Assembly: GCA_017468745.1 (NCBI GenBank)
Contig: JAFUHS010000022.1
Coordinates: 1 to 35,821, forward strand
Reading direction: 5' to 3'
Source of the DNA: Treponema sp.
GTDB taxonomy: Bacteria > Spirochaetota > Spirochaetia > Treponematales > Treponemataceae
DNA: 35,821 bases
This document shows positions 1-8,537 of the stretch, piece after piece. How positions within the stretch are numbered: the stretch's first letter is position 1; every line of letters begins with the position of its first letter. Made by a program: the position numbers and the translations under genes. Below the pieces are notes generated by a model. It had not been told where the DNA came from and did no database searches. It saw only the letters and a program-made list of their open reading frames with translations.

Positions 1-719
1 CAAAAATCGAAAAGAACACCCTCATTTATTTCTGCTCGCCCAACAATCCGACAGGCGTTTGTGCCACAAAAGAGCAGCTTAAAAAACTGGTTGATTTTGC
101 CAATGCCAATGGCTGCATAATCATCTTTGACGCCGCTTACTGCGAATTTATCCGCGACAAGAATCTTCCGAAGACGATTTATGAAATCGAAGGTGCAAAA
201 ACCTACGCCATCGAAGTGAACTCAGTCTCAAAGCCGGCAGGATTCACCGGAGTTCGCTTGGGCTGGAGCATCGTTCCCAACGAGCTTAAATTCGAGGACG
301 GAACAAGCGTAAACAAGGACTGGAACCGAGTCATGACCACTCTCTTCAACGGAGCGTCAAACATCGCACAGGCCGGTGGCTTGGCCGCCTTGGACGAGCA
401 GGGCTTAAAGGACATGAAGGCTCAGGTTGATTACTATCTTGCCAACGGTCACAAAATCAAGGAAACCCTGGACGGCGAGAACTTCAAAAAAATGGGAGTT
501 GAGGCTTACTTTACGGGAAACGGTCCTTATGTCTGGGCAAAATTCCCGAATAAAAAGAGCTGGGATGTCTTTGATGCCATCCTTGACAAATGTCACATCG
601 TCACCACGCCGGGAAGCGGCTTTGGTCCCAGCGGAGAAAGCTTCATCCGTTTCAGCTCTTTCGGTCACAAGGCCGACATCGAGGAAGCCTGCGCTCGTCT
701 GAGCAAATTCTCTATGTAA
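1..719 (+). CDS. dapL: LL-diaminopimelate aminotransferase, C-terminal part (5' end outside window)
   Basis: PLP-dependent class I/II aminotransferase that converts tetrahydrodipicolinate to LL-diaminopimelate in one step, feeding lysine and peptidoglycan synthesis. The open frame runs from base 3 without a start, so the gene begins upstream. Visible signatures are SPNNPTG (substrate/PLP pocket), IIFDAAY (the Asp/Tyr pair contacting the PLP ring) and SVSKPAGFTGVRLGW with the Schiff-base lysine; the phrase IYEIEGAKTYAIE is typical of DapL rather than of aspartate aminotransferases. About 238 residues remain of an expected ~400. The stop at 717-719 is followed at once by a strong terminator. 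The reading of the family is firm; the DapL subtype is inferred from remembered motifs. Confidence 0.9.
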   Translation, partial: KIEKNTLIYFCSPNNPTGVCATKEQLKKLVDFANANGCIIIFDAAYCEFIRDKNLPKTIYEIEGAKTYAIEVNSVSKPAGFTGVRLGWSIVPNELKFEDGTSVNKDWNRVMTTLFNGASNIAQAGGLAALDEQGLKDMKAQVDYYLANGHKIKETLDGENFKKMGVEAYFTGNGPYVWAKFPNKKSWDVFDAILDKCHIVTTPGSGFGPSGESFIRFSSFGHKADIEEACARLSKFSM

Positions 720-730
720 GTCAGAAAAAG

Positions 731-755
731 CCGTCGCTTTTGCGGCGGTTTTTTT
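731..755 (+). terminator. Rho-independent terminator after dapL, probably bidirectional
   Basis: Seven-base stem (731-737 with 742-748, one G-U pair), TTTT loop, then seven T (749-755). On the minus strand the same stem is followed by CTTTTTC, so it can also end the envelope operon whose last stop is at 760. Confidence 0.85.
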
Positions 756-759
756 GTGT

Positions 760-1959
760 CTACAGGTCTTTTTTGTAGCCGAAATGTAGTTTTACGGCAT
801 CAGCCCTGTTGTCCACCACTTTTGTTATGCCAATCTGAAGGGCGGTTTTTAGTTTTCCTCCGCCTGCCTGAAATTCTGCAAAAGGCATTACTTTCACATT
901 TGATTTTTCCATTAAATCCTTGTCCTCCAGACTATTGAAGAATTTTCCCTCAAAACTCATTCCCAAATCGCAGCCAATGCAATAATTTCTTTTGCCAATA
1001 CTTTTATCATCTGAGAAAATACTGATGTCAACTCCCAGCGTGTCATCGATAAACATAAGTTTTTCAAGCCTTGCCTCTGGAATACTGTAGGCGCTGATGT
1101 GAATTTTCAGGCTTCCGAAATTGAAACGGGGTTCTACAAAAAGATAAATGTCGCTGATTTCCAGGGTCTTTGATTTTGAGGTTGACTTTATGGGCATGTA
1201 TTCAAAACCTAATCTGTTGTAAAGTGAGAAGACGCTGTACAGATTTCCGAAAAGCAAGTCAAGTCCCATGTGAAAGTATAATGTGTCAATCAGAAGATAA
1301 ACATCTTCATCATTTGAATTTTTAGTGTAGAGTGGAGCGCCGATTCCCGCGAGAAAATCCATGGTCAAAAGTTTTGATACCGTTGCAAAATGCCAGTCGA
1401 TGTTGATTTGCGGATTATCCTCAAAATTCGAGTTGTCCTTGCTGATTGTAAGGCCTGTGCTGACTGGATGGGCTTTGAAAGTGAGGCTGTAGCTTCCACC
1501 GATTCCCGTGAGAGGATAAATGAGTGAGCCGTTTTGTCCGAGATAATTCTCAAGAATATGAGAGGAATAGTTTCGTACCCCCAGATGCCTTTTTATATAT
1601 TGCTGGCTTCCTGGAGCTTCAAAATGACCGAGAAAAAAGCTGAGTGAGTGGGTTGCCCCTAGAAATGAGCGTGTCAGCGTTGCAGAAAGCTCATTTATCC
1701 TGAATGTAGCGGCGGCATCTTTTGTAAAGCCGTTATCATACATGTCTGGCGTTCGTAAAGAGAATTCGCTGCGGACGGACAGCATGTTGCTCAGGTTGAA
1801 TTGTCCGGTGAAAAAGCCATCGATAAAAACTGCCGGCTCAAAGCCCCTTGAATCTTTATTTACGAATTGTGCCGCCGCCCCTGTCTCTCCGCTGAAAAAT
1901 GCTGCCGAAAAAAGACGGCTTGTGACTGTAAAAAAAACAAGTGCAAGAATCTTTTTCAT
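760..1959 (-). CDS. Exported protein, probable outer-membrane beta-barrel, function unknown
   Basis: 399 aa. The first ~19 residues form a signal peptide (MKK, hydrophobic run, SRLFSA before AFF). The rest is rich in alternating polar/aromatic stretches and Gly turns (e.g. GIGGSYSLTF, FNFGSLKIHISAYS), which suggests transmembrane beta strands, but there is no motif I can tie to a named family. The ATG at 1959 is preceded by a GAGAGG Shine-Dalgarno. It lies 11 bases behind the OmpA-domain gene and is the last gene of a minus-strand envelope operon ending at the 731-755 hairpin. A barrel is inferred from composition only; a soluble periplasmic beta protein is the alternative. Confidence 0.6.
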   Translation of the reverse strand: MKKILALVFFTVTSRLFSAAFFSGETGAAAQFVNKDSRGFEPAVFIDGFFTGQFNLSNMLSVRSEFSLRTPDMYDNGFTKDAAATFRINELSATLTRSFLGATHSLSFFLGHFEAPGSQQYIKRHLGVRNYSSHILENYLGQNGSLIYPLTGIGGSYSLTFKAHPVSTGLTISKDNSNFEDNPQINIDWHFATVSKLLTMDFLAGIGAPLYTKNSNDEDVYLLIDTLYFHMGLDLLFGNLYSVFSLYNRLGFEYMPIKSTSKSKTLEISDIYLFVEPRFNFGSLKIHISAYSIPEARLEKLMFIDDTLGVDISIFSDDKSIGKRNYCIGCDLGMSFEGKFFNSLEDKDLMEKSNVKVMPFAEFQAGGGKLKTALQIGITKVVDNRADAVKLHFGYKKDL

Positions 1960-1970
1960 GATTTGCCTCT

Positions 1971-3311
1971 CTAATATCGCTGTATATAAGTGGCTTTTGG
2001 TCTGGCAGTGATAATAACGCGGCGATTCATTGCCCTTCCTTCAGGAGTTGCATTTGATGCGATTGGCTGTGTGCCGCCGTATCCCTTATAGCTGAAAATT
2101 GAGCGTTCGAGACCATTTTTGACCAGCTCGTTGATGATTGTTTGTGTTCTGGCAATCGACAGGTTCATCTGTCCTACAGGTTTATTTACATCAGCCGTGT
2201 GTCCTTCGATAAGGATTGTGTATGAGTCGTCCCTGTTGATTTTTTTCAAAGCCTCTGCAAGATTTTTGACCCTTGGAAGCTCGCTTGGAAGCAGTTGTGC
2301 GCTGTCGGCAACAAATTTCAAGTCATAGAGCAGCTGAAGCTCATTCTCGCGCTGAAGAATGATGGGGGCCTCTTCGTTATCAGGAAAATAATTTTTTATA
2401 TCCAGGAAGGGGGCATAGTATTCTTCATGAGCACGCTTTGTTTCTACAGAATAAGTGAGGTTTTTCTTGTCTATTAGGACAACGACTTTTCCCTCTTGAA
2501 GAAGCTTGATGTTTTCTGGTAGAGAAAGAATACGCAGGGCATCCTCTCTGGAAATTACCGGATCGGTACGCAGGTGACCGTATACTTTTCGGGCTTTTAT
2601 GCGCAGTGGATCTGAGCCGATTCTTGACTTGTAAACGCTTTCGTCATCCCGCCAGTCATACTGAATCATACCGTTTTTACTCTCTGATTCAGGATTTCCC
2701 ATGTTTCTCTCGTAAATCAAATTCATCTGCTCATCCCAAATTTGCGGAAAAAAGCAAGGGTATACTGAGTCACTCATGAATTCGCCATGGACATCCAGTT
2801 CTCCCCTCGCATCAATAATGATTCCTGTGTAGACTCGCGATGCAACCGTGTCGATGGGCTTTGCATTTTTATATGGAAAACGGTGTTTTATCATAAGTGA
2901 AGAAATCTGTTTCAAATCGATTGTGTGGCTTGTCATAAGAGTAAGGCTTCCGTCTGTAAAAATACCCGGAGTTTTTTTGCCCTCATCGATGATTTTTGTC
3001 AGCTGCTCTAGGGTGATGTCGTTTGCCAGAATCAAGTCGCCCAGCTGCTGGCTTGAGTTTACATAGAGCGAAAGAAGCGGGTCTTTTATAAGGTCGGGGA
3101 GTTTTGTCTCAACGAAATTCAAGGCTGCTCTTTTTCCTGAGGGCATGCTGATTCCTGCTCTTTCCGTATCAAGCCTTACATCCGAAACGAAGCTTGATTT
3201 TGACCAGTCAATAAGGCTTGAAGATGAGATGACGGTTTTTCTCTCCGAGGCATATAATCTGAAGGTGAGTGATATGCATAAAATCAGCAAAAATTGAACT
3301 TTATTTCTCAC
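1971..3311 (-). CDS. Exported OmpA-family protein with C-terminal peptidoglycan-binding domain
   Basis: 446 aa. An N-terminal signal peptide (cleavage near LYASE) is followed by a ~300-residue region of unknown fold and an OmpA/MotB-like domain at about residues 325-440. That domain shows FVADSAQLLP, the IEGHTAD core that contacts diaminopimelate in this family, LSIARTQTI, GYGGTQPIA and NRRVIIT. It probably tethers the outer envelope to peptidoglycan. The start is GTG at 3309-3311 with AAGGAA about six bases upstream. It sits between the lytic transglycosylase and the barrel-like protein, so the group looks like a cell-envelope operon. The domain call is firm; the role of the N-terminal part is unknown. 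Confidence 0.85.
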   Translation of the reverse strand: MRNKVQFLLILCISLTFRLYASERKTVISSSSLIDWSKSSFVSDVRLDTERAGISMPSGKRAALNFVETKLPDLIKDPLLSLYVNSSQQLGDLILANDITLEQLTKIIDEGKKTPGIFTDGSLTLMTSHTIDLKQISSLMIKHRFPYKNAKPIDTVASRVYTGIIIDARGELDVHGEFMSDSVYPCFFPQIWDEQMNLIYERNMGNPESESKNGMIQYDWRDDESVYKSRIGSDPLRIKARKVYGHLRTDPVISREDALRILSLPENIKLLQEGKVVVLIDKKNLTYSVETKRAHEEYYAPFLDIKNYFPDNEEAPIILQRENELQLLYDLKFVADSAQLLPSELPRVKNLAEALKKINRDDSYTILIEGHTADVNKPVGQMNLSIARTQTIINELVKNGLERSIFSYKGYGGTQPIASNATPEGRAMNRRVIITARPKATYIQRY

Positions 3312-3368
3312 GGCTCTGTTCCTTTTTTATGAAAAAATACTTCTTCAACTTTGATTTTCGGCATATTT

Positions 3369-4439
3369 TTATTTATTTGTTAAGATTTCTTTTATTGCCC
3401 CTGCTGCTGATGGACCTAGTCCTGCCGGAAAACGGATTCTGTATTCTTGAGCCGGCGGCGTTTTTGCATGAAGTAATTCTGAATTTAGTGAAGAGAGTTT
3501 TTCATAATCAAGCCTGAGTTCGCCCGCAATCGCTTCGAGTGAAATCTGTGCTTTGACAGAAACATAGTCAAAGTCGCCTGAAAAAGGAAAATCCTGACAG
3601 TCAGGAAGAAGAAGATTGTATTCGCCGCTATGTTCCGTTATTTCAGCAATGGCCAGGAGTTTTGGCAGATAATTGATTGTCTCATCAGGAATGAGCTTAT
3701 TTTCTGCCAGATACCAGAAATTTTGTTTTTTTGCTTTTTTTAGCGCACGTCTCATTGCACCTGCTCCGCAATTATAGGCTCCTATGGCGAGAGTCCAGTC
3801 TTTAAAAACCCGGTAATTGTCCTGAAGTTTTGACAGGGCTGCCTGTGTGCTTTTCCAGGGGTCGAGTCGCTCGTCAATCCATTCATTTTTTTTGAGAAAA
3901 GGAGACATTGAATTTTCCATGAATTGCCAGAGCCCGCGGGCACCAGAGCGTGATTTTGCAGTTGGAGTATATTCGCTTTCCACCAGAGGCAGGTACTCAA
4001 GGGCAGCCGGCATTCCTCTTTTTTTTAGCTCCTTTCTTATGTAAAGACGGTAGCTTTCTCCTTTGTCGAGGATACGGTATAAATTCTGCTTCCCGAAATT
4101 TGTCATGTATCGTGCGATGAAATCCTGAATCTTATCTTGGGCGTATTTTTCATTTGGAATTGCGATTTCACCTGCTTCCATAATGACCTTCTTTTTTTTC
4201 TGCTCAAGAAAACGCTTTTGCCGTTCGTAATCTTCTTCATCGAAAAGTTTGAGAATCTGATTAAGTGGGGAGTCGTCAATATAATAGTCATCTGCCGGCG
4301 GAAGTTCTTCTATGACGACTTTTTCAAAAAAGGAAACGAAATCATCATCTGGAGACTGATTGTTGTTTTTTTCGCTGGCATGAAGCGGTAAAAGAGAGAG
4401 AAAAATAATAATGGCAAGAAAAGACCTAGAGTTTTTCAC
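3369..4439 (-). CDS. Lytic transglycosylase (MltD-like, SLT domain plus LysM-like tail)
   Basis: 356 aa, exported (signal peptide ending near LLPLHASE). It cleaves peptidoglycan glycan strands to form 1,6-anhydromuramyl ends. The SLT lysozyme-like domain is visible: LPLVESEYTPTAKSRSGA with catalytic Glu near residue 154, GLWQFM, and AIGAYNCGAGAMRRA. The last ~60 residues (VSVKAQISLEAIAGELRL...) resemble a LysM module. GTG at 4439 is chosen; TTG one codon upstream (4442) fits the AAGGAA-type site slightly better in spacing, so the start is uncertain by one residue. It overlaps the end of the upstream lipoprotein gene by 14 bases, implying translational coupling. Confidence 0.85.
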   Translation of the reverse strand: MKNSRSFLAIIIFLSLLPLHASEKNNNQSPDDDFVSFFEKVVIEELPPADDYYIDDSPLNQILKLFDEEDYERQKRFLEQKKKKVIMEAGEIAIPNEKYAQDKIQDFIARYMTNFGKQNLYRILDKGESYRLYIRKELKKRGMPAALEYLPLVESEYTPTAKSRSGARGLWQFMENSMSPFLKKNEWIDERLDPWKSTQAALSKLQDNYRVFKDWTLAIGAYNCGAGAMRRALKKAKKQNFWYLAENKLIPDETINYLPKLLAIAEITEHSGEYNLLLPDCQDFPFSGDFDYVSVKAQISLEAIAGELRLDYEKLSSLNSELLHAKTPPAQEYRIRFPAGLGPSAAGAIKEILTNK

Positions 4440-5469
4440 CAAAGTAGATTCCTGCCCATTCCCATCGTCCGTGAATCTCAGGGTCAGCAGGGAAATTCAC
4501 CTTTCTGAAATATAAGTACCAGACATTGATGTACTGGCTCCAGCCCCAGGTGCGGAGATATGCTTCTGTAGGTGTGGATGTGTCGTCCAGAGATTCGTTG
4601 TAGCGGATCCGGTTTCCCAACATAAAGTTGTGCATGGAGAAATTTTCAAGAGCGTTAGGGTCTGATTCGCTTGATTTCCAGCTCATTGCAAAAAAATTGA
4701 CTTTTGAACGGTAGCGGTCAAGGGCACGCCAGTTGTATGAAGAAATTGCTTTTTTGACAGCAGTTTCCAACGCTTCAAGGCTTTCAAAAGTCCAGTCTTT
4801 TGGAGATTTTGAGAAATCAACCATTTGCCGGGCTTTTGTGTATGCCTCAGGGATGCCGGAAATCTGAATTGTGGAAGAGTCAGGCTGTTCCAAAAAGAGG
4901 GCATAGGATTTCAGGGCCATTTCCCATTCCCCCACATTTTCGTATTCAAGGGCCAGTCGGAGATACATTTCTGTTATGCTGACATTTTGGGGAAAATTAT
5001 GGATAATCCTGTTAAAATAGATGATTCTGTTTGCCGAGTCTTTGCTGATTTGAATCAGATGCTGCAGACAGGCGAAATGAATTGACTCTCCGTTTACCAG
5101 TAAATCAGAGAAATTGTTGATAATCCGCTCGTAATAATATTCGGCAAGTGGTTCTTGCCCCGATTTAAGATAGTTTGACGCGACCATGAAAAGCCAGTAT
5201 GCATCGTATATGTCGCCAGGGTGGGTCTCAACCCAGTCTGTGAGGAAAAGAACCATATCGTCAGTGCGATTTTCTGTGTAAAACAGGTTCGCAATCCTGT
5301 TGATGACCGCATACCGTGATTGCGGACTGATAGAAGGGTCTTCAAGAAGATTTGTCAGCTGCTCAAGGGTTTCCTGAGAACGGTCTGCCTCTGAATTTTT
5401 CGTGCATGAGGAAAAATAAAAAAAAGATGAGATAAGAAGGCTGATAAAGAGGATAGGAATCTTTTTCAT
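4426..5469 (-). CDS. Putative TPR-like lipoprotein, function unknown
   Basis: 347 aa. The first 22 residues make a lipoprotein signal: MKK, a hydrophobic run, then YFSSC with Cys22, a relaxed spirochaetal lipobox. The body is helical with repeated pairs such as YDAYWLFMVASNYLKSG and ALEYENVGEWEMALKSYALFL, suggesting TPR-like solenoid repeats. ATG 5469 is preferred to a TTG at 5535, because the extra 22 residues lack signal-peptide character and the segment they cover contains a good promoter (5480-5508). There is no Shine-Dalgarno before the ATG. It is first in the envelope operon and overlaps the lytic transglycosylase start, so it may assist cell-wall remodelling; this is inference. Confidence 0.65.
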   Translation of the reverse strand: MKKIPILFISLLISSFFYFSSCTKNSEADRSQETLEQLTNLLEDPSISPQSRYAVINRIANLFYTENRTDDMVLFLTDWVETHPGDIYDAYWLFMVASNYLKSGQEPLAEYYYERIINNFSDLLVNGESIHFACLQHLIQISKDSANRIIYFNRIIHNFPQNVSITEMYLRLALEYENVGEWEMALKSYALFLEQPDSSTIQISGIPEAYTKARQMVDFSKSPKDWTFESLEALETAVKKAISSYNWRALDRYRSKVNFFAMSWKSSESDPNALENFSMHNFMLGNRIRYNESLDDTSTPTEAYLRTWGWSQYINVWYLYFRKVNFPADPEIHGRWEWAGIYFGEKL

Positions 5470-5479
5470 GATATATTTC

Positions 5480-5508
5480 AGAATAGCATAAAAGCCGCTC
5501 TTCCTCAA
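5480..5508 (-). promoter_or_regulatory. Sigma-70-type promoter of the envelope operon, leaderless arrangement
   Basis: On the minus strand: TTGAGG (5508-5503), 17-base spacer, TGC then TATTCT (5485-5480), i.e. an extended -10. The ATG follows after 10 bases, so the transcript would start about three bases before it. No Shine-Dalgarno is present. Confidence 0.55.
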
Positions 5509-5620
5509 TGCGAAAAGAAATTTGAAACTCTCCAATTTGTCTAGTATTTTATCGATTTTTGTATTATCCTACTTTGATTTACTATTTTTTTCTTTTTTGT
5601 GTAAGTCTGGAGGATTCTAG

Positions 5621-6223
5621 ATGAAAAAAATTACCGTTCCGATGCTTAATGTTCTGCTCGCGGCAGGGGTCATCCTTATTATCGCGGGGCTGCTCTTGAT
5701 TTCTCGTTTCTCGCTTGGTTTTGGAGTGTCCTTGCCTGTGGGACCTATTATCGTCATGATTTTCGGGGCTGTGACTTTTTATGCCGCAATGACAATCATC
5801 CACTGGGCGATTTTTTTCTTCGTAGGTCTGCTCCTTTTCTTCATGGGACTTGCCATAACCTTCGTTTTTTCAAATGTGTTTCCGTTCGGATCGGAAACGC
5901 TGCTTCCGATTGCAGTAATTGTAAGCGGAATCTGCCTTGTTTTGACCTGTGTTTTTAAGCACAGAAAAATCAGGGGAGTTTATTTTACGCCATCTCTCAT
6001 CCTTGAGATTCTTGGTGTCGTCTTCCTGCTGTTTTCTTTAAAAATCATAAAAATTCCTTTTTCTATTTTCATTGCGAAATGGGGGCCGCTCGCTCTGATT
6101 CTTGCAGGGGCTGTTTTGATAGGCGTTTTCTTGTGGCAGCGTAATTTCAATGATTTCTTTCCCTATGATAAGGATGAACTTTCAGATTTGACCGATGAAG
6201 AAAAAGAGTTTTACGGGGAATAA
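5621..6223 (+). CDS. Polytopic membrane protein, function unknown
   Basis: 200 aa with about six hydrophobic helices (roughly residues 8-28, 35-55, 60-85, 95-112, 125-142, 150-170) and an acidic cytoplasmic-looking tail ending KDELSDLTDEEKEFYGE. It resembles small multi-helix proteins with LiaF/DUF5668-like hydrophobic repeats, but I cannot assign a family. The start ATG has a strong GGAGG site 8 bases upstream. The following TPR gene starts seven bases after the stop, so the two are probably cotranscribed. Confidence 0.65.
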   Translation: MKKITVPMLNVLLAAGVILIIAGLLLISRFSLGFGVSLPVGPIIVMIFGAVTFYAAMTIIHWAIFFFVGLLLFFMGLAITFVFSNVFPFGSETLLPIAVIVSGICLVLTCVFKHRKIRGVYFTPSLILEILGVVFLLFSLKIIKIPFSIFIAKWGPLALILAGAVLIGVFLWQRNFNDFFPYDKDELSDLTDEEKEFYGE

Positions 6224-6229
6224 AACGAA

Positions 6230-7975
6230 TTGAAATGCTGTCGGCGGATTTTTTTCGCCTGTGCCTGTATGTTTTTTTGTTCTCTTATGCAGCTTTCGGC
6301 AAAAAAGGCGAAAGAAGAGCCTCTTCCTCCTCAGGAAGAAGACTATGTCGCAGATCCTTCTGATGCCGTAAAACTGACTTTACCTGAGCGTCGTGAGACA
6401 GCATATTTTTCCGGCATAAATCCTGAAATTCTCTCCATGGTTGAAAAAGGTTCTCCAGAAAGCCTTCGTTCTGCTCTGTCTGGCTTGCGTCGAAGTCAGG
6501 ATGAAATGAGCGAGAGCGAACAGGTCCTGCATTACATCGCTGTCTCAATAATGCAGATGTGCTGGAAGTCTCAGAATTTTTCGGAAGAAACTTCGGGTCA
6601 GCTGGTAAAGAACAATTATACAGGAGCAATTTCTTCATCTAAAAACGGAATTTATGACGCTTTCCTTGACCCAAAGGATTTCCTGAGCTATGCTCTTCCG
6701 GCTCTTGTGCTCGCAGTCTCAGAAACGAGAAACGATTACTACGATGAGGCCGAAGTCGCTTTAAACAAGGCTCTCTCTATAAATCCAAATTCGGTTTTTG
6801 CCCATTATTTACTGGGAATCCTCTATACCCGCAAGTCGGATTATAAAGCCGCAAACCTTCATTTTGGCTCGGCTTCTGATATGGCTCCGGATTGCTTTGA
6901 GTGTATGTATGCCTTTGCCTCCAGTTTTATGAAACTGTCTGATCCGGCCGCCGCCTTTAACCTGACAGAACGCTTGCTGTCAAAGTATCCTCAAAACAAA
7001 GATTTGCTCAAATTGGGAGCAGAATCCGCTTTCGCCTCAAAGGATTCCGCAAACGCTGAGCTCTATGTCAGTCGGGTACTTCAAATTGAGCCGGAAAATT
7101 CATATTATCTGCTTTTCCGCGCCCGTATTCTGGTGGAAAAAGGAGAGTATATCCGCGCGGCTTCCTTGCTTGATGCCTACGCCCGCAGGGATTCTTCTTC
7201 CCGCGATTATCTTGTCCTTCGCTTTGATGTTCAGAAAAACTGGAATAAAAATATTTCTGCGGCCACGGCGACTATTGAAAACGCCCTGATTCTTTATCCT
7301 GATGACCCTGAAATTATACTCAAGGCGGCTCAGCTCGCATCTGAGAATGGTACCCGTATTGCCGGACAGGGTGGGGAAGAGCTGGCGGACAAGATTTTAA
7401 AATCTGATCCTGAAAACTTCGATGCTTTACAAATAAAAATACGCTCTATGGTTACTGCTAAAAAATGGAATGAGGCATACGCCGCAAGTTCCGAGCTTAT
7501 CAAAAGGGAAAAACTTCCTTCTTCAGCTCTCTTTACCCATATAAAACTCTGTCTCTCTGCTGGTCGGAAAGCCGAGGCCTGGCAGTATGCTTCAAAACTC
7601 TATGCGGAAAATGCCAGTGATGAAGAAGTTGTTCAAGCCTATATCGAAGTGCTTGTCTCAACAGAGAGAAGGACTGAGGCTGCCCGGCTCATCTCTCAGC
7701 TTCTGCCATCTTCTTCTGCAAAAATGAAAAGTTTTCTCTATTATGAGCGGAGTTTCCTTTCAAACGGTGAGACCGCAATTCTCGCTGATTTACGCTCCAG
7801 TCTTACTGCCAATCCCCGCAATAAAGACGCTCTTTTCCGCCTTTATCAGATTTATTTCAATAAAAAAGAATATAGAAAAGCCCAATACTATCTGAAACAA
7901 GTCGTCGCCCTTTCTCCGAAAGATGAATCCCTTCTCCTTCTGAGCCAGAATCTTGATAATCTATTAAAGAATTAA
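6230..7975 (+). CDS. Exported TPR-repeat protein
   Basis: 581 aa. The N-terminus (MKCCRRI, then a Cys/Phe-rich hydrophobic run, MQLSAKKAKE) looks like a signal peptide. From about residue 165 onward there are repeated TPR units, e.g. AEVALNKALSINPNSVFAHY, YVSRVLQIEPENSYYLLF, and a C-terminal unit AQYYLKQVVALSPKDESLLL. TTG at 6230 is used because it keeps the basic n-region; the next ATG (6269) would lose it. GGGGAA lies upstream of the TTG inside the preceding gene's end. The role is probably scaffolding in the periplasm. The partner is unknown; the upstream membrane protein is the obvious candidate. Confidence 0.75.
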   Translation: MKCCRRIFFACACMFFCSLMQLSAKKAKEEPLPPQEEDYVADPSDAVKLTLPERRETAYFSGINPEILSMVEKGSPESLRSALSGLRRSQDEMSESEQVLHYIAVSIMQMCWKSQNFSEETSGQLVKNNYTGAISSSKNGIYDAFLDPKDFLSYALPALVLAVSETRNDYYDEAEVALNKALSINPNSVFAHYLLGILYTRKSDYKAANLHFGSASDMAPDCFECMYAFASSFMKLSDPAAAFNLTERLLSKYPQNKDLLKLGAESAFASKDSANAELYVSRVLQIEPENSYYLLFRARILVEKGEYIRAASLLDAYARRDSSSRDYLVLRFDVQKNWNKNISAATATIENALILYPDDPEIILKAAQLASENGTRIAGQGGEELADKILKSDPENFDALQIKIRSMVTAKKWNEAYAASSELIKREKLPSSALFTHIKLCLSAGRKAEAWQYASKLYAENASDEEVVQAYIEVLVSTERRTEAARLISQLLPSSSAKMKSFLYYERSFLSNGETAILADLRSSLTANPRNKDALFRLYQIYFNKKEYRKAQYYLKQVVALSPKDESLLLLSQNLDNLLKN

Positions 7976-8034
7976 AGGATTTGCGAAAAACTTTCTTCCG
8001 GCTGTTTTTCGAGCTGCCATATAAGTAGTTGATT

Positions 8035-8062
8035 TTGACTTCATTTAATGATAATCTATTAG
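8035..8062 (+). promoter_or_regulatory. Candidate promoter of the yajC-secDF operon
   Basis: TTGACT (8035-8040), 16-base spacer, TATTAG (8057-8062) in the 149-base gap before yajC. The remaining leader up to the AGGAG site at about 8113 shows nothing else clear. Confidence 0.35.
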
Positions 8063-8124
8063 AACTTATTTTAAATTATGATGGATGTAATACTGCAAAA
8101 GCAGAATTACTATAGGAGTCAAAA

Positions 8125-8514
8125 ATGTTTTTCGTCCCATTACTTCAGGCGGCGGCAGGTGGAACAAGCAGCCAGACTTTAATGTCTGTGGTTCCCTTTA
8201 TCGCCATCATTGCAATTTTCTATTTCTTTATTATTCGCCCGCAGAATAAAAAACAGAAAGAAACCCAGAAAATGATTGACGCGCTCAAAAAAGGTGACAA
8301 AGTTGTTACAATCGGCGGTATCCACGGCCTTGTTTCGCAGACAAAAGAAAAAACCGTCATTGTAAAAGTTGATGAGGGTGTCAAAATCGAATTTAACCGC
8401 TCTGCAATCGCCGGTGTCGTTAATGATACACCTGCAAATCCAAAATCGGATAAAAAAGCTGACGAATCAAAAGAAGCTGAAAAAGAGTCTTCTGATTCAG
8501 AAAAAGCTGAATAA
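8125..8514 (+). CDS. yajC: Preprotein translocase accessory subunit YajC
   Basis: 129 aa. A small inner-membrane partner of SecDF in the Sec holotranslocon. One N-terminal membrane helix (about residues 20-40, ending FFIIRPQNKKQKE, the family hallmark) is followed by the conserved cytoplasmic stretch MIDALKKGDKVVTIGGIHGLV. The tail is charged (Lys/Glu/Ser), a little longer than in E. coli. Start ATG has TAGGAG upstream. secD follows after 23 bases and secF overlaps secD, the classic yajC-secD-secF operon. Confidence 0.95.
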   Translation: MFFVPLLQAAAGGTSSQTLMSVVPFIAIIAIFYFFIIRPQNKKQKETQKMIDALKKGDKVVTIGGIHGLVSQTKEKTVIVKVDEGVKIEFNRSAIAGVVNDTPANPKSDKKADESKEAEKESSDSEKAE

Positions 8515-8537
8515 ATAAAAATACCGGAGTATTAAAA

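Noticed and set aside
3350-3364. Sigma-28-like GCCGAAAA before the OmpA-domain gene (minus strand)
   Set aside because: No TAAA-type -35 at the required spacing; the nearest TTAAC is two bases too far.
5470-5535. N-terminal extension of the TPR-like lipoprotein from TTG 5535
   Set aside because: It would bury the lipoprotein signal and contains a good promoter on the same strand.
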